Shown here: piece after piece, positions 9,182 through 17,994 of the stretch
Position numbering within the stretch: the stretch's first letter is position 1
Layout of the letters: every line of letters begins with the position of its first letter
DNA from: CAYYKK01 sp046351395
GTDB lineage: Bacteria; Myxococcota_A; Polyangia; Polyangiales; Polyangiaceae
NCBI GenBank assembly: GCA_046351395.1
Contig: JAXLYP010000001.1
Location: 310,001 to 374,000 of the forward strand
Reading direction: 5' to 3'
DNA: 64,000 nucleotides
Notes under the pieces: generated by a model
The model's input: the letters and a program-made list of their open reading frames with translations, nothing else
The model's database searches: none
Told to the model about the DNA's origin: nothing
Translations under genes and position numbers: made by a program

Positions 9182-10555
9182 ATGCTTCGCATCGCGCTTT
9201 TCACCGCTGCTTCCTGCTTGCTCGCGCTCGGTTGTGAGCCCTTCACGGGAACGGGCGGGGCGGGCGGGGCCTCGAGCGGCTCCATGTCCACCGCGTCGAC
9301 CCAGTCCACCACGACGACGTCGAGCGACTCGAGCTCGTCCACCGGGATGGATTGCACCGCCACCGGGTGCCCGGCCGGCGCGAACGCGACCGGCGAGTGC
9401 GTGAAGGGCCAATGCGTCTACACGTGCGCCAAGGACTTCGCCGACTGCGATTCGAACCCCGCCGACTGCGAAGCCGACTTGTCCCTCGACGGCAATTGCG
9501 GCGCCTGTACCGTCAACTGCGCGAAGTCGTGCGAGCCGTTCGGCGAGACGTATGGCTGCACGGAGGTCGTGCAGATCGCCGCTGGTGGGAGCCACACTTG
9601 CGCACGGACAGGCACCGGCGTTGTTTGGTGCTGGGGCGACAACGCGAAGGGGCAGCTAGGAATCGGAGGCGGCGTGAACGGAACCCCGACGCCGACGAAG
9701 GTCGCTCCACTGATGCCGGCGGGCCAGATTTCGGCTGCTGGAAGCGCAACATGCATTGTTGGCCAGAAAGGCGAGCTCGCATGCTGGGGCTCTGACGGCA
9801 ATTCGACGACCGGCCCGCTCGTCTATGCGAAGCTACCTCCAATCGAGCGCGTTTCCGTCAGCGGAGCCGGCAAGACGCTCGTGATGTTGGGTTCGGGGGA
9901 GGTGCGACAGTTCACGCTTTCCAACGTCACAGAACCCACTGCGGCCGGCGTGACGACTAGCCAAGCGGGCATCGCTGCGGGCGCCCAGCATGGCTGCGTC
10001 TTCGACGCGGCGTCGAAGGTGAGGTGCTTCGGTGACGATAGCTACGGGCAGCTCGGACAAGGGTCGCCGAACAATTCGTCGAGTGTGCCCATCGAGGTCG
10101 GCGGTTTGACAGCGGTCGCGCTTGTCGCCGGCGACGCTCATACATGCGCTCTCGATCAGACAGGTCTGATGGAGTGCTGGGGCTCCAACGGCTTCAGCCA
10201 GGTCTCGAGCACGGTGGCGAGCATCATCCCATCCCCGAGCCTGATAGATCTGGTCTCGGTTCAGTTGATGGCAGCTGGCCGATCACACACCGCGGCTTTG
10301 GCGGAGAACAAGCTCTATCTATGGGGGGACAACACCTCCAAGCAGTGCGCGTCCGTTGCGGACCTCACTATCGAGAATCCGACCGAGTATGCCGTTCTTG
10401 GTGGGACAGTCATGTCGCTGGCGCTCGGCGGCGCACATACGTGCGCCCTTCTCAAAGGAGGGATCGTGAAGTGCTGGGGTGACAACACGGCCGGGCAAGT
10501 GGGCGTCCCGAATTCCGCGCCAGTGGCGACCCCCACGATCGTCAACATCCCCTAA
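9182..10555 (+). CDS. RCC1-repeat (BNR/beta-propeller) lipoprotein
   Basis: 457 aa. The signal ends at lipobox LALGC (Cys18), followed by a Thr/Ser-rich spacer. Residues about 55-115 are Cys-rich (CxxxGCPAG, CAKDFADCDSNPADCE, CGACTVNCAKSC), an EGF-like or myxobacterial Cys-rich segment. Residues about 120-457 form five to six RCC1-type repeats seen as GGSHTCAR...WCWGDNAKGQLG, AAGAQHGCVF...CFGDDSYGQLGQG, AGDAHTCALD...CWGSN, and the last CWGDNTAGQVG. This would fold as a seven-bladed propeller on the cell surface. Codon use is visibly less GC-skewed than the flanking genes from about 9560 onward. Ligand unknown. Converges with the histidine kinase gene, one base apart. Confidence 0.88.
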   Translation: MLRIALFTAASCLLALGCEPFTGTGGAGGASSGSMSTASTQSTTTTSSDSSSSTGMDCTATGCPAGANATGECVKGQCVYTCAKDFADCDSNPADCEADLSLDGNCGACTVNCAKSCEPFGETYGCTEVVQIAAGGSHTCARTGTGVVWCWGDNAKGQLGIGGGVNGTPTPTKVAPLMPAGQISAAGSATCIVGQKGELACWGSDGNSTTGPLVYAKLPPIERVSVSGAGKTLVMLGSGEVRQFTLSNVTEPTAAGVTTSQAGIAAGAQHGCVFDAASKVRCFGDDSYGQLGQGSPNNSSSVPIEVGGLTAVALVAGDAHTCALDQTGLMECWGSNGFSQVSSTVASIIPSPSLIDLVSVQLMAAGRSHTAALAENKLYLWGDNTSKQCASVADLTIENPTEYAVLGGTVMSLALGGAHTCALLKGGIVKCWGDNTAGQVGVPNSAPVATPTIVNIP

Positions 10556-10556
10556 A

Positions 10557-12026
10557 TCAACGCTTGCTGTCTGGTCCGAACGCAGGAAGCTCGATCGCGA
10601 AGCGCGCGCCGCCGAGCGGGCTCTCCTCTGCGGTGATCGTCCCGCCGACGGACTCGACGAGGCCTTTGCAGACAGACAATCCGAGCCCCGTCCCTTTCCC
10701 GACGTCCTTGGTCGTCGCGAACGGTTCGAACAGCGTCCCCGCGATCTCTTTGGCGATCCCCGGGCCGTTGTCGTCGATGAAGATCGCGACGCCACCGCTC
10801 TTGCTCCGCTCCGCGCGCACGTCGATCTCTCCGCCGTTCTCGGGCACCGCGTCGCCCGCGTTGAGGAGCAGGTTCAGGAGGATTTGCGTCAGGTGCTCCT
10901 CCGACAGCCCCACGGGGGGCAGACCGTCCTCCACGTGCTGCTCGAGCGCGACGCCCTTCAGTCCGCGCTGAGGCGCGATGAGCGTGACCACCGACGCGAC
11001 CGCGGCGCGCACGTTCCCGGGCTCGACGGCCCCATCCGTGCGAGGACGGCGCGCGCGCGCGAAGTCCAAGAGGTCGCGCAGGACCGAGTTCACGCGCTCC
11101 GTCTCTCGCTTCATGCGGACCAGAAAGTCGTGCGCCTCGTCGGGCGGGAGGCCCCCTTCGATGAGGAGCTCCTCGAAGCCCAAGATCGCGGCGATGGGGT
11201 TTCCGATCTCGTGCGCCAGGCCCGCCGCGAGCCGCCCGACGGACGCAAGCCGCTCGGAGCGTACGAGGGTCTCCTGCGCGCTCTTGAGCTCGCGCGTCGC
11301 GGTCTCGAGCTCGTCGACCTTCGCGCGCAGCGACTCCTCCTCGGCGCGGAGCCGCTCCGTCATCGTCGCGAGGCTCTCGCCGAGCTCCGCGAGCTCGAGC
11401 GTCTTCGTGGGCCGGAGCTCGAGCGTGCGGCCCCCCTCGGCGACGCGACGCGCGGCGCGCGACAGATCCTCGAGCGGCCGCACCACGAGCCGCGTCATCA
11501 AGAAGTAGCCGAAGACGAGGAGCGCGAGCGCCACCACCCCTGTGTAGAGCGCGATGAGCCGCACGAGCGGCCCGAGCGGCCCGGTGGAGGAGTCGATCGA
11601 GAGCAGCACCGCGGCGCCGAGGTGATCCGCCCCGGCGCCCGGCATGACGACGAGCAGGCGCACGCGCGGGGACTGGCCGAGGACGCGCGCGACCTCGCGC
11701 GGCTCGATCGCCTCCGGGATCGCCTCGAGTTCGCTCCCGGAGGAGGCGACGCGCTCCCCCGCTTCGTCGTAGAGCGCGACCCCGATCACCCCGCGCCCAT
11801 CCACCTGCGCGTCCAAGAGCGCGCCCACGCGCGCGGGGTCGTGCGCCGATGCGCTGCTCCCCACGTGCGCCGCGATCGCCCGGCCGAGCTCGCGCGCGGA
11901 TCGCTCGCGCACGCCGAGGAGGGACGCCTCGGTCAGCCGAGATACGGCGAAATAGAGCGGGATGAACGAGAGGACAAGCAGCGCCCCGAACGCGATCAGC
12001 CACTCGAGTCGGAGACCTCTCTTCAC
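10557..12026 (-). CDS. Membrane sensor histidine kinase (HAMP-HisKA-HATPase)
   Basis: 489 aa. Two membrane segments (about 9-29 and 153-176) flank a periplasmic sensor domain; a HAMP-like region (about 177-230) and coiled coil follow. The phospho-acceptor is His272 in AAGLAHEIGNPIAA, the NtrB/AtoS-like H-box. ATPase motifs are complete: N-box NLLLNAGDAV at 385-394, G1 DDNGPGI at 418-424, F-box LFEPFATTK at 432-440, G2 GKGTGLGLSV at 443-452. It should autophosphorylate and pass phosphate to a response regulator, but none is adjacent, so it is an orphan. It is divergent from the GGDEF gene with 68 nt between starts. Signal unknown. Confidence 0.9.
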   Translation of the reverse strand: MKRGLRLEWLIAFGALLVLSFIPLYFAVSRLTEASLLGVRERSARELGRAIAAHVGSSASAHDPARVGALLDAQVDGRGVIGVALYDEAGERVASSGSELEAIPEAIEPREVARVLGQSPRVRLLVVMPGAGADHLGAAVLLSIDSSTGPLGPLVRLIALYTGVVALALLVFGYFLMTRLVVRPLEDLSRAARRVAEGGRTLELRPTKTLELAELGESLATMTERLRAEEESLRAKVDELETATRELKSAQETLVRSERLASVGRLAAGLAHEIGNPIAAILGFEELLIEGGLPPDEAHDFLVRMKRETERVNSVLRDLLDFARARRPRTDGAVEPGNVRAAVASVVTLIAPQRGLKGVALEQHVEDGLPPVGLSEEHLTQILLNLLLNAGDAVPENGGEIDVRAERSKSGGVAIFIDDNGPGIAKEIAGTLFEPFATTKDVGKGTGLGLSVCKGLVESVGGTITAEESPLGGARFAIELPAFGPDSKR

Positions 12027-12094
12027 GCACCCACTATACCCAGCCGTTAACTGGGCCCGAGCGCCTCGCCTCTGGTACGGCCACGACCGCGTCG

Positions 12095-14242
12095 ATGACT
12101 CCGCTGGTCAAGGTGTCCCTCCTCCTCCGGCGTGGCCTGCGCGCCGGGCTCGCCGTCTCGGTCGCGATCGGACTCGCGGCGCTCGTCGTGTACGACGCCG
12201 CGCAGCCGATGTCGGCCGTGCGGGCCGGCGCGCTCGGCGTGATCCTCGCCGCACTCATCGGCCGCAGCATCGCCCGACGCGTGCGCGCCGTCGACGCGAC
12301 CTACGTGAAGGAGGCGGAGCTCGGCTGCCTCGTCATCATCGGCGCGTTCTTCCTCGTCATCCGCGCCGATCGCTCGTTCGGCGGCGACGCGTACCCCGCC
12401 GTGTTCGTCTGCCTCTCCGTCGTGAGCGCGTTCGCGCGCCCCGCGGCCGCGCTCACCTCCCTCGCGCTCGCGGTCGCGCTCGAGCTCCTCATCCGCCGCG
12501 TCGCCCTGCCGGGCAGCGCGCCCGCGGTGAGCTTCACGAACATCGGCTTCATGGTCGTCTTCACGGGCCTGAACGCTGCGGTCCTCCGCACGGAGGTCGC
12601 GCGCCTCCGGAGCGTCTCCGGCGCGGAGCTCAAGGGTGAGCTCGACAAGATCCGGGACGACGCGCGCTCCTACCGCCTCCTCGGCGCGCCCGCGGCCGAG
12701 CCGGCAGCAGCCGCTCGGCCCGCCTCGGGCGAGGACGAGGAGCGGCTCACGCGATCGGGCGTCGAGGAGATCCACCAGTCGGTGCTCTTCGCCCTCCGCC
12801 TCGTGCGCGAGACCATGGGTCTCCACACGGCGATGCTCCTCTGGCAGAACGACGCGGGGACCCACCTCCGCATCAGCGAGCTCGTCACGGACGCGCCGGA
12901 CCTCGTCGACGGGCCGTTCCTCACGGGCGACGGCATCTTCGGCGCGGCCCACGCGCAGGGCTCCCCCGTGAGCCTCTCGGACCTCAAGCCGACTTACAAG
13001 CTCCCCTACTACGCAGGCCCCTGCCCCGTGAACGCCGTCGTCGCGGTGCCCGTCTTCGAGCACGGGACGCTCCGCGGGATCTTCGTCGCCGATCGCATCG
13101 GCGATCGACCGTTCACGGCGCGCGAGGAGTCGATGCTCGAGGAGGCCTCGAAATACGCCGTCCGCGCGATCCACAACGAGCGCGTCTTCCTGCAGCTCGA
13201 GCGCGCCAAGGTCGAGCAGGGGAAGCTCTATCGATCGGCGGAGGCGCTCGGGCGCGCGAAGACGGAGCCCGAGGTCATCGACGCGGGCGTGAAGAGCGCG
13301 CGCGAGATCACGAGCGTCGACTACGCCGCGCTCACCCTCTACGACGAGAAGACGCGGACCCACGAGATCTCCGCGACGAGCTCGGACTTCGCGCAGGGCA
13401 CGGACATCGCCGGCACGAGGTTCCGCAGCAACACCGGGCTCGTGTCGATGGCGCTCGAGAACCGCCACCCGCTGCCCTACCGGGGCGCCTACGACGCGCG
13501 CAAGCAGGTCGTGTTCACGCGCCACGTCGTACCCCCGACCATGCCGTCGATCCTCGTGCTGCCGCTCGTCGCCCACGAGCGCCCGCTCGGCACGCTCGTC
13601 CTCGGATCGCGCAAGCGCGGCGCGTTCGGCGAGGCCGTGCGCGGGACGCTCGAGGTGCTCTCGAGCCACATGGCCGTCTCCCTCGAGGGCGCCCGCATGG
13701 TGAAGCGCCTCGAAGACCTCGCGACCACCGACGGGCTCACGGGGCTGCTCAACAAGCGCGCGATGCTCGAGATGGCCGAGGCGAAGATCACGGCCGCGAA
13801 GCGGTTCGGGCGCAACCTCGCGGTCCTCGTGACCGACATCGACCACTTCAAGAAGGTGAACGACACCTACGGCCACGACGTGGGGGACGTCGTCATCAAG
13901 GGGCTCGGCGACATCCTCCGCCGCGCGAAGCGAAACACGGACGCGGTCGCCCGCTTCGGCGGCGAAGAGTTCGTCGTGATCTGCGAAGAGACGGACCAAG
14001 CGGGCGCGCTGCTCCTCGCCGAGCGCGTGCGCGAAGAGCTCGGCAAGACGACGTTCGTCGCGGGCGAGGGCGTGCAGTTCCGCGTCACCTGCTCGATCGG
14101 CGTCGCCACGTTCCCCGCGGCGGGATCGACGTGGGACGCGCTCTTCAAGGCCGCGGACACCGCGCTCTACGCCTCGAAGCAGGGCGGGCGCAACCGCACG
14201 ACCGTGCACAGCGGCAAGGCCTCCGCCACGCACGCCGCCTGA
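12095..14242 (+). CDS. Membrane-anchored GAF-domain diguanylate cyclase (GGDEF)
   Basis: 715 aa. The first about 140 residues contain four to five hydrophobic segments. Two GAF-like sensor domains follow (about 225-365 and 385-530), each with predicted strand/helix patterns and redox- or ligand-sensing potential. The C-terminal GGDEF domain (about 545-700) has an intact active site GGEEF at about 622-626, VTDIDHFKKVNDTYGHDVGD upstream, and an inhibitory I-site RNTD five residues before GGEEF. It should make c-di-GMP from two GTP at the inner membrane, with product feedback. No EAL domain. Divergent from the histidine kinase gene, which might share its control region. Confidence 0.92.
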   Translation: MTPLVKVSLLLRRGLRAGLAVSVAIGLAALVVYDAAQPMSAVRAGALGVILAALIGRSIARRVRAVDATYVKEAELGCLVIIGAFFLVIRADRSFGGDAYPAVFVCLSVVSAFARPAAALTSLALAVALELLIRRVALPGSAPAVSFTNIGFMVVFTGLNAAVLRTEVARLRSVSGAELKGELDKIRDDARSYRLLGAPAAEPAAAARPASGEDEERLTRSGVEEIHQSVLFALRLVRETMGLHTAMLLWQNDAGTHLRISELVTDAPDLVDGPFLTGDGIFGAAHAQGSPVSLSDLKPTYKLPYYAGPCPVNAVVAVPVFEHGTLRGIFVADRIGDRPFTAREESMLEEASKYAVRAIHNERVFLQLERAKVEQGKLYRSAEALGRAKTEPEVIDAGVKSAREITSVDYAALTLYDEKTRTHEISATSSDFAQGTDIAGTRFRSNTGLVSMALENRHPLPYRGAYDARKQVVFTRHVVPPTMPSILVLPLVAHERPLGTLVLGSRKRGAFGEAVRGTLEVLSSHMAVSLEGARMVKRLEDLATTDGLTGLLNKRAMLEMAEAKITAAKRFGRNLAVLVTDIDHFKKVNDTYGHDVGDVVIKGLGDILRRAKRNTDAVARFGGEEFVVICEETDQAGALLLAERVREELGKTTFVAGEGVQFRVTCSIGVATFPAAGSTWDALFKAADTALYASKQGGRNRTTVHSGKASATHAA

Positions 14243-14287
14243 GACGGGTCCCCGCCGCGCCTGCTGCTACGATGAACGCGAGAGACG

Positions 14288-14728
14288 ATGACCGACAAGC
14301 CGCGGAAGTCACAGCTGGAGGAAGCGATGGGATCCCTGACGAAGAACCTCGGGCGCGCGGCGAAGGTCGCCGGCATCGCGGGGCGCGCGATCGGGCGCGA
14401 GGTCAAGAAGAGCGGCGTCGGCAAGACGATCGAGGACGGCGGAAGAGAGGTGCTCCGCGCAGGGACGAACGTGGCGACGCGCCTCGGCGCGGGGCTCGAG
14501 AAGCTCGGCTCGAGGCTGGACGAGGTCGTCACCGGGAACACGCGCGCCGAGGCGAGCGACCGGGAGTACCCGAAGTCGCGCGAGGAGTTCGAGCGCCGCT
14601 ACGGGGAGGTCGACGGGGACTGGCCGCGCACGCCCGAGGAGTTCGAGAAGCGGTTCGGTTTCCCGCCGGGCGACAAGCCCGTGGGGCCCACGAAGAAGGA
14701 CCCCGGCTTCCGGATCGCGAAGGACTGA
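14288..14728 (+). CDS. Small charged protein of unknown function
   Basis: 146 aa, no signal peptide or membrane segment. The N-terminal half is a Lys/Arg/Gly/Ala-rich helix-prone stretch (about 15-80) ending in a VRAGTNVATRL-like run that could be amphipathic; the C-terminal half has two acidic repeats, YPKSREEFERRYGEVDGDWP and TPEEFEKRFGFPPGD. The SD-like AGACG lies just upstream, and the ATG at 14288 fits. It sits between the GGDEF gene and the cell-wall enzyme gene on the same strand. I recognise no family. Confidence 0.6.
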   Translation: MTDKPRKSQLEEAMGSLTKNLGRAAKVAGIAGRAIGREVKKSGVGKTIEDGGREVLRAGTNVATRLGAGLEKLGSRLDEVVTGNTRAEASDREYPKSREEFERRYGEVDGDWPRTPEEFEKRFGFPPGDKPVGPTKKDPGFRIAKD

Positions 14729-14904
14729 TCCACCCCCCGCCGCGCGTGGTGCGACAACGCGCTACGCGGGCGCAGAACGCGCGCGGATCCAGACCGGCCG
14801 ATCCTCCAGCCGTTCGGATCGTCGCTCCAACACGCGGAATCGTCGCAAAAACAAGGACCACAGCCGCTGTCGAGGCGTGGCACGCGAGCTGCTGGGCGCT
14901 CGGC

Positions 14905-16335
14905 GTGACCCCCACCCGCCGAACGCTCGCGTTCTTCTCCCTCGTCCTCCCTTTCGCCATCGCGGTCGGCGGGTGCGCGGTCACGCCGCCCGACGAGGAG
15001 GTCGACGCGAACGAGCCCGCGGAGGAGAGCGCTGACGCGGTCGTCTCCGGGACCGTGGCGGACAACGTGACCGGCAGCTGCTCCACGGCGAGCGTGAAGC
15101 CCCTCTCGGAGCAGATCATCGCGGAGATGCGCTGCATGTCGCCCACGTCCCTCGCGAAGATCCCGTCCCGTCCGAACCTGGTCCTCGGTGGCGCCGTCTT
15201 CCCCTACCTCGTCAAGAAGGGGCGCGACTCGCTCGTCGCGTCGCTCGACGCCCACCCGGGGACGACGATGACGGTCAACTCGATGTTTCGAACCGTGGCG
15301 CAACAGTATCTCCTTTACCGGTGGTACCAGACGGGTCGCTGCGGGATCGGCCTCGCCGCGAAGCCCGGCAACTCGAACCACGAGACCGGCCTCGCGATCG
15401 ACATCCAGGAGTCGAGCACGTGGCGCGCGTCCCTCGAGAACCACGGCTTCGACTGGTTCGGGTCCGCGGACGTGCCGCACTACGACTACGAGGCCGCGAG
15501 CCAGAAGGGGCTCGACGTGAAGGCGTTTCAGCGCCTCTGGAACCGGAACCACCCGAGCGACACCATCGACGAAGACGGCGCGTACGGGCCACAGACGGAG
15601 GCGCGACTGAAGAAGTCGCCGGCCGCCGGATTCGCGAAGGGCGCGAGCTGTGACCCCGACGCCGCCGCGGGCGGCGATCCGGCGCCCGCCCCGGCCCCCG
15701 ACCCCGCGCCGCAGAGCTGCATGGGATTCTCGCCGACCGAGTTCCAATGCTCGGCGGACGGCACGTCCCGCGGCATCTGCGACGACGCGGACGGCACGGT
15801 CGAGGCGTGCACGAACGGGTGCCTGCGCGTCGACGGCGGTGCGGACGTCTGCATGGGCACGTCCGGCTCGGGGTGGTCGTGCTCGGGCACGACCGGCAAG
15901 ACCAAGCTCACGACGGGCAACTACTACGCGACGAACTTCGGCTGCTGGACGGACGCAAGCGGCGTGAACCACTCGGATCCGGGGGACAACTGCATCCCCC
16001 AGTGCCTCTCGAAGCTGCAGGCGAACGGCGACTGCGCGGGCCTGAGCGGCCCCGAGTGCGAGCGCCACATCAACTGGTACGTCGCCGATCAGGATCGCTT
16101 CGGCTGCGGTGCGCACCTCCGCGTGACGAACCCGGCGAACGGCAAGAGCGCGATCGTCGAGGTCATCGATGGGGGCCCTGCGTGCTGGGTGGAGAACGAC
16201 GCGGGCAACGGGATCGTCGACCTCTCCACGCGCGTCGCGATGCACCTCTTCGGGAGCGAGGTCGGCTGGTCCGACAAAGCGAAGATCCACGTCGTCGAGG
16301 TCGACCGCTCGATCCCGCTCGGGCCCGCGCAGTAG
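14905..16335 (+). CDS. Three-module cell-wall lipoprotein: M15-like peptidase, peptidoglycan-binding domain, double-psi beta-barrel
   Basis: 476 aa from the GTG at 14905, giving a lipoprotein signal with lipobox AVGGC (Cys24). Residues about 60-195 resemble M15 D-Ala-D-Ala carboxypeptidases: SMFRTVAQQYLLYRWY, then the metal pattern NSNHETGLAIDI (His159, Asp166) and VPHYDY (His192). Residues about 203-236 are a short peptidoglycan-binding repeat (VKAFQRLWNRNH, DGAYGPQTEARL). After an Ala/Pro linker, Cys-rich residues 272-330 lead to a domain (about 335-465) with the FGCGAHLRVTNPANGKSAIV pattern and IVDLSTRVAMHLFG seen in RlpA/expansin-like double-psi barrels. It should bind and cut or loosen peptidoglycan in the periplasm. 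Confidence 0.82.
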   Translation: MTPTRRTLAFFSLVLPFAIAVGGCAVTPPDEEVDANEPAEESADAVVSGTVADNVTGSCSTASVKPLSEQIIAEMRCMSPTSLAKIPSRPNLVLGGAVFPYLVKKGRDSLVASLDAHPGTTMTVNSMFRTVAQQYLLYRWYQTGRCGIGLAAKPGNSNHETGLAIDIQESSTWRASLENHGFDWFGSADVPHYDYEAASQKGLDVKAFQRLWNRNHPSDTIDEDGAYGPQTEARLKKSPAAGFAKGASCDPDAAAGGDPAPAPAPDPAPQSCMGFSPTEFQCSADGTSRGICDDADGTVEACTNGCLRVDGGADVCMGTSGSGWSCSGTTGKTKLTTGNYYATNFGCWTDASGVNHSDPGDNCIPQCLSKLQANGDCAGLSGPECERHINWYVADQDRFGCGAHLRVTNPANGKSAIVEVIDGGPACWVENDAGNGIVDLSTRVAMHLFGSEVGWSDKAKIHVVEVDRSIPLGPAQ

Positions 16336-16352
16336 CGGTGTAGAACGGAGCG

Positions 16353-17027
16353 ATGTTCCAGCTACCTGGCCATCGCATCGAGCGCGCGTCCGCCGACGTC
16401 CGAGTGGGGGAAGGCTTCTTGGGGGTCCGCGAGTCCCGGCTCCGCGTCGGGTACGCGGACGGAACCGCGAGCGACGAGTTCCCGTATTCCATCATCGACC
16501 GCACGAGGCTCGACGCGGTGGTCATCGCCCCTCACTTCGTGGGCCCGAACGGCGTGCGGTACGTCTGCTTGCGCTCGGCGCTGCGCCCACCGGTCGCGCT
16601 CCGCTCGACCGCGCCGGGAGAGGAGGGCGCCGCCGATCGAGGCCCGTTCGAGCGCTCGTCCACGGGCGAACTATGGGAGCTCCCGGCGGGGCTGGTCGAG
16701 GTGGAGGAGCGGAGCCCGGAGGGCGTGCGGAATTGCGCGCAGCGCGAGCTCCTCGAAGAGATGGGCTACGCCGTCCCGCCCGAGGCGCTCCGCCCGCTCG
16801 GAAAGCCCATGTTTCCCGCTCCCGGGATGATCGCGGAGCGCCAGTTCTTCTTCGAGGTGACCGTCGACCCAGCCACGCGGCGCACGCCGACCGAGGACGG
16901 CTCGGCGCTCGAGCGATCCGCGCGCCTCGTCGAGGTGCCCCTCGAAGACGCGCTCGCGGCTTGCCGGACGGGCGTCATCGAGGACAGCAAGACAGAACTT
17001 GGCCTGCGGCGGCTCGCGGAGCTTTGA
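16353..17027 (+). CDS. Nudix hydrolase, ADP-ribose-pyrophosphatase-like
   Basis: 224 aa, cytoplasmic. The Nudix core is visible at about 110-140: GLVEVEERSPEGVRNCAQRELLEEMGY, in which the usual G-x5-E-x7-REUxEExGU is stretched by four residues between the G and the first E, while E-x7-RELLEEMG is intact. The N-terminal beta-strand region (AVVIAPHF, YVCLRSALRP) and the pattern GTSGELWELPAGL-like (SSTGELWELPAGL) fit ADP-ribose/nucleoside-diphosphate-sugar hydrolases. It lies 17 nt after the cell-wall gene and 13 nt before NAD kinase, suggesting a nucleotide/NAD operon with the latter. Exact substrate is not decidable here. Confidence 0.85.
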   Translation: MFQLPGHRIERASADVRVGEGFLGVRESRLRVGYADGTASDEFPYSIIDRTRLDAVVIAPHFVGPNGVRYVCLRSALRPPVALRSTAPGEEGAADRGPFERSSTGELWELPAGLVEVEERSPEGVRNCAQRELLEEMGYAVPPEALRPLGKPMFPAPGMIAERQFFFEVTVDPATRRTPTEDGSALERSARLVEVPLEDALAACRTGVIEDSKTELGLRRLAEL

Positions 17028-17040
17028 TTCACTTCGGCCC

Positions 17041-17970
17041 ATGCCCTCCTCGTCGCGTCCGCGGGTCGCGCTCCTCGTCAAACGAACGGCCTGGCAGGTG
17101 TTCGTCAAGGAGCGCAGCGACGATCGCCTCCGCGGCCTCCTCAAGCGCGGCGATCCGACGGTGGCGCGGCTCCGCTCGACGCACGAGGCCCACCTCCGGA
17201 CCATCGACGAGGTGTCCGACGCGCTCGCCGAGCTCCACGCCCGCGTCACGGAGATCCCCGACAAGCCGCGGGATCTGCGCGCCTCTTCGTTCGACCTCGT
17301 CCTCACCGTCGGGGGGGACGGCACGCTCCTCCGCGCGTCCCACTTCGTCGTGGACGTGCCCATCCTGGGCGTGAACAGCGCGCCGGGCTCGTCCGTCGGC
17401 TTCTTCTGCGGTGCCGCGCGCGGAGGCGCGCTCGACGCGATCGGCCGGGCGCTCGACGGGCGCCTCCCGAGCGCCACGCTCGCGCGAATGCGCGTCACGC
17501 GGAACGGCCGGACGGTCGCCAAGCGGGTCCTGAACGACGCGCTGTATTGCCACGCATCACCCGCCGCGACCTCGCGCTACATCGTCGAGCTCGGCAAGGT
17601 CGTCGAGGAGCACAAGTCGAGCGGCTTTTGGATCGGCCCCGCCGCGGGCTCCACGGCCGCGCAGCGCTCCGCGGGCGGGAAGATCCTCCCTCTCGCCTCG
17701 CAGGATCTCCAGCTGGTCGTGCGCGAGCCCTACACGCCGCTCGGAGAGAAGTACGGCATCAAGATCGGCCTCGTGAAGCCGCACCAGTCCCTCAAGGTCC
17801 GGAGCAAGATGCGCGAGGGCGTCATGTTCTTCGACGGCCCCGAGGAGTGCGTGCGGCTCGAGTTCGGCGACCTCGTCGAGTTCTGTCGGTCCGACGAGCC
17901 GCTCACGCTCCTCGGGATCTCGCCGGCGCGCCGGCGCGCGCAGCGCAAGACCTGGTTGCCCGCGGCCTGA
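17041..17970 (+). CDS. nadK: NAD kinase
   Basis: 309 aa from the ATG at 17041. ATP/inorganic polyphosphate-NAD kinase makes NADP from NAD. The diagnostic GGDGT at 91-95 (LVLTVGGDGTLLRAS) is intact; LGVNSAPGSSVGFF follows, and NDALYCHASPAATSRY matches the second NAD-kinase block (normally NE/D-x-x). C-terminal strand SDEPLTLLGISPAR is typical. It follows the Nudix gene by 13 nt, so both are probably one transcript and concern NAD(P) metabolism. The N-terminal residues before LLVKRTAWQVF are short, as usual. Confidence 0.88.
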   Translation: MPSSSRPRVALLVKRTAWQVFVKERSDDRLRGLLKRGDPTVARLRSTHEAHLRTIDEVSDALAELHARVTEIPDKPRDLRASSFDLVLTVGGDGTLLRASHFVVDVPILGVNSAPGSSVGFFCGAARGGALDAIGRALDGRLPSATLARMRVTRNGRTVAKRVLNDALYCHASPAATSRYIVELGKVVEEHKSSGFWIGPAAGSTAAQRSAGGKILPLASQDLQLVVREPYTPLGEKYGIKIGLVKPHQSLKVRSKMREGVMFFDGPEECVRLEFGDLVEFCRSDEPLTLLGISPARRRAQRKTWLPAA

Positions 17971-17994
17971 GCGACGAGCGCGAGCTCGAGGGAA

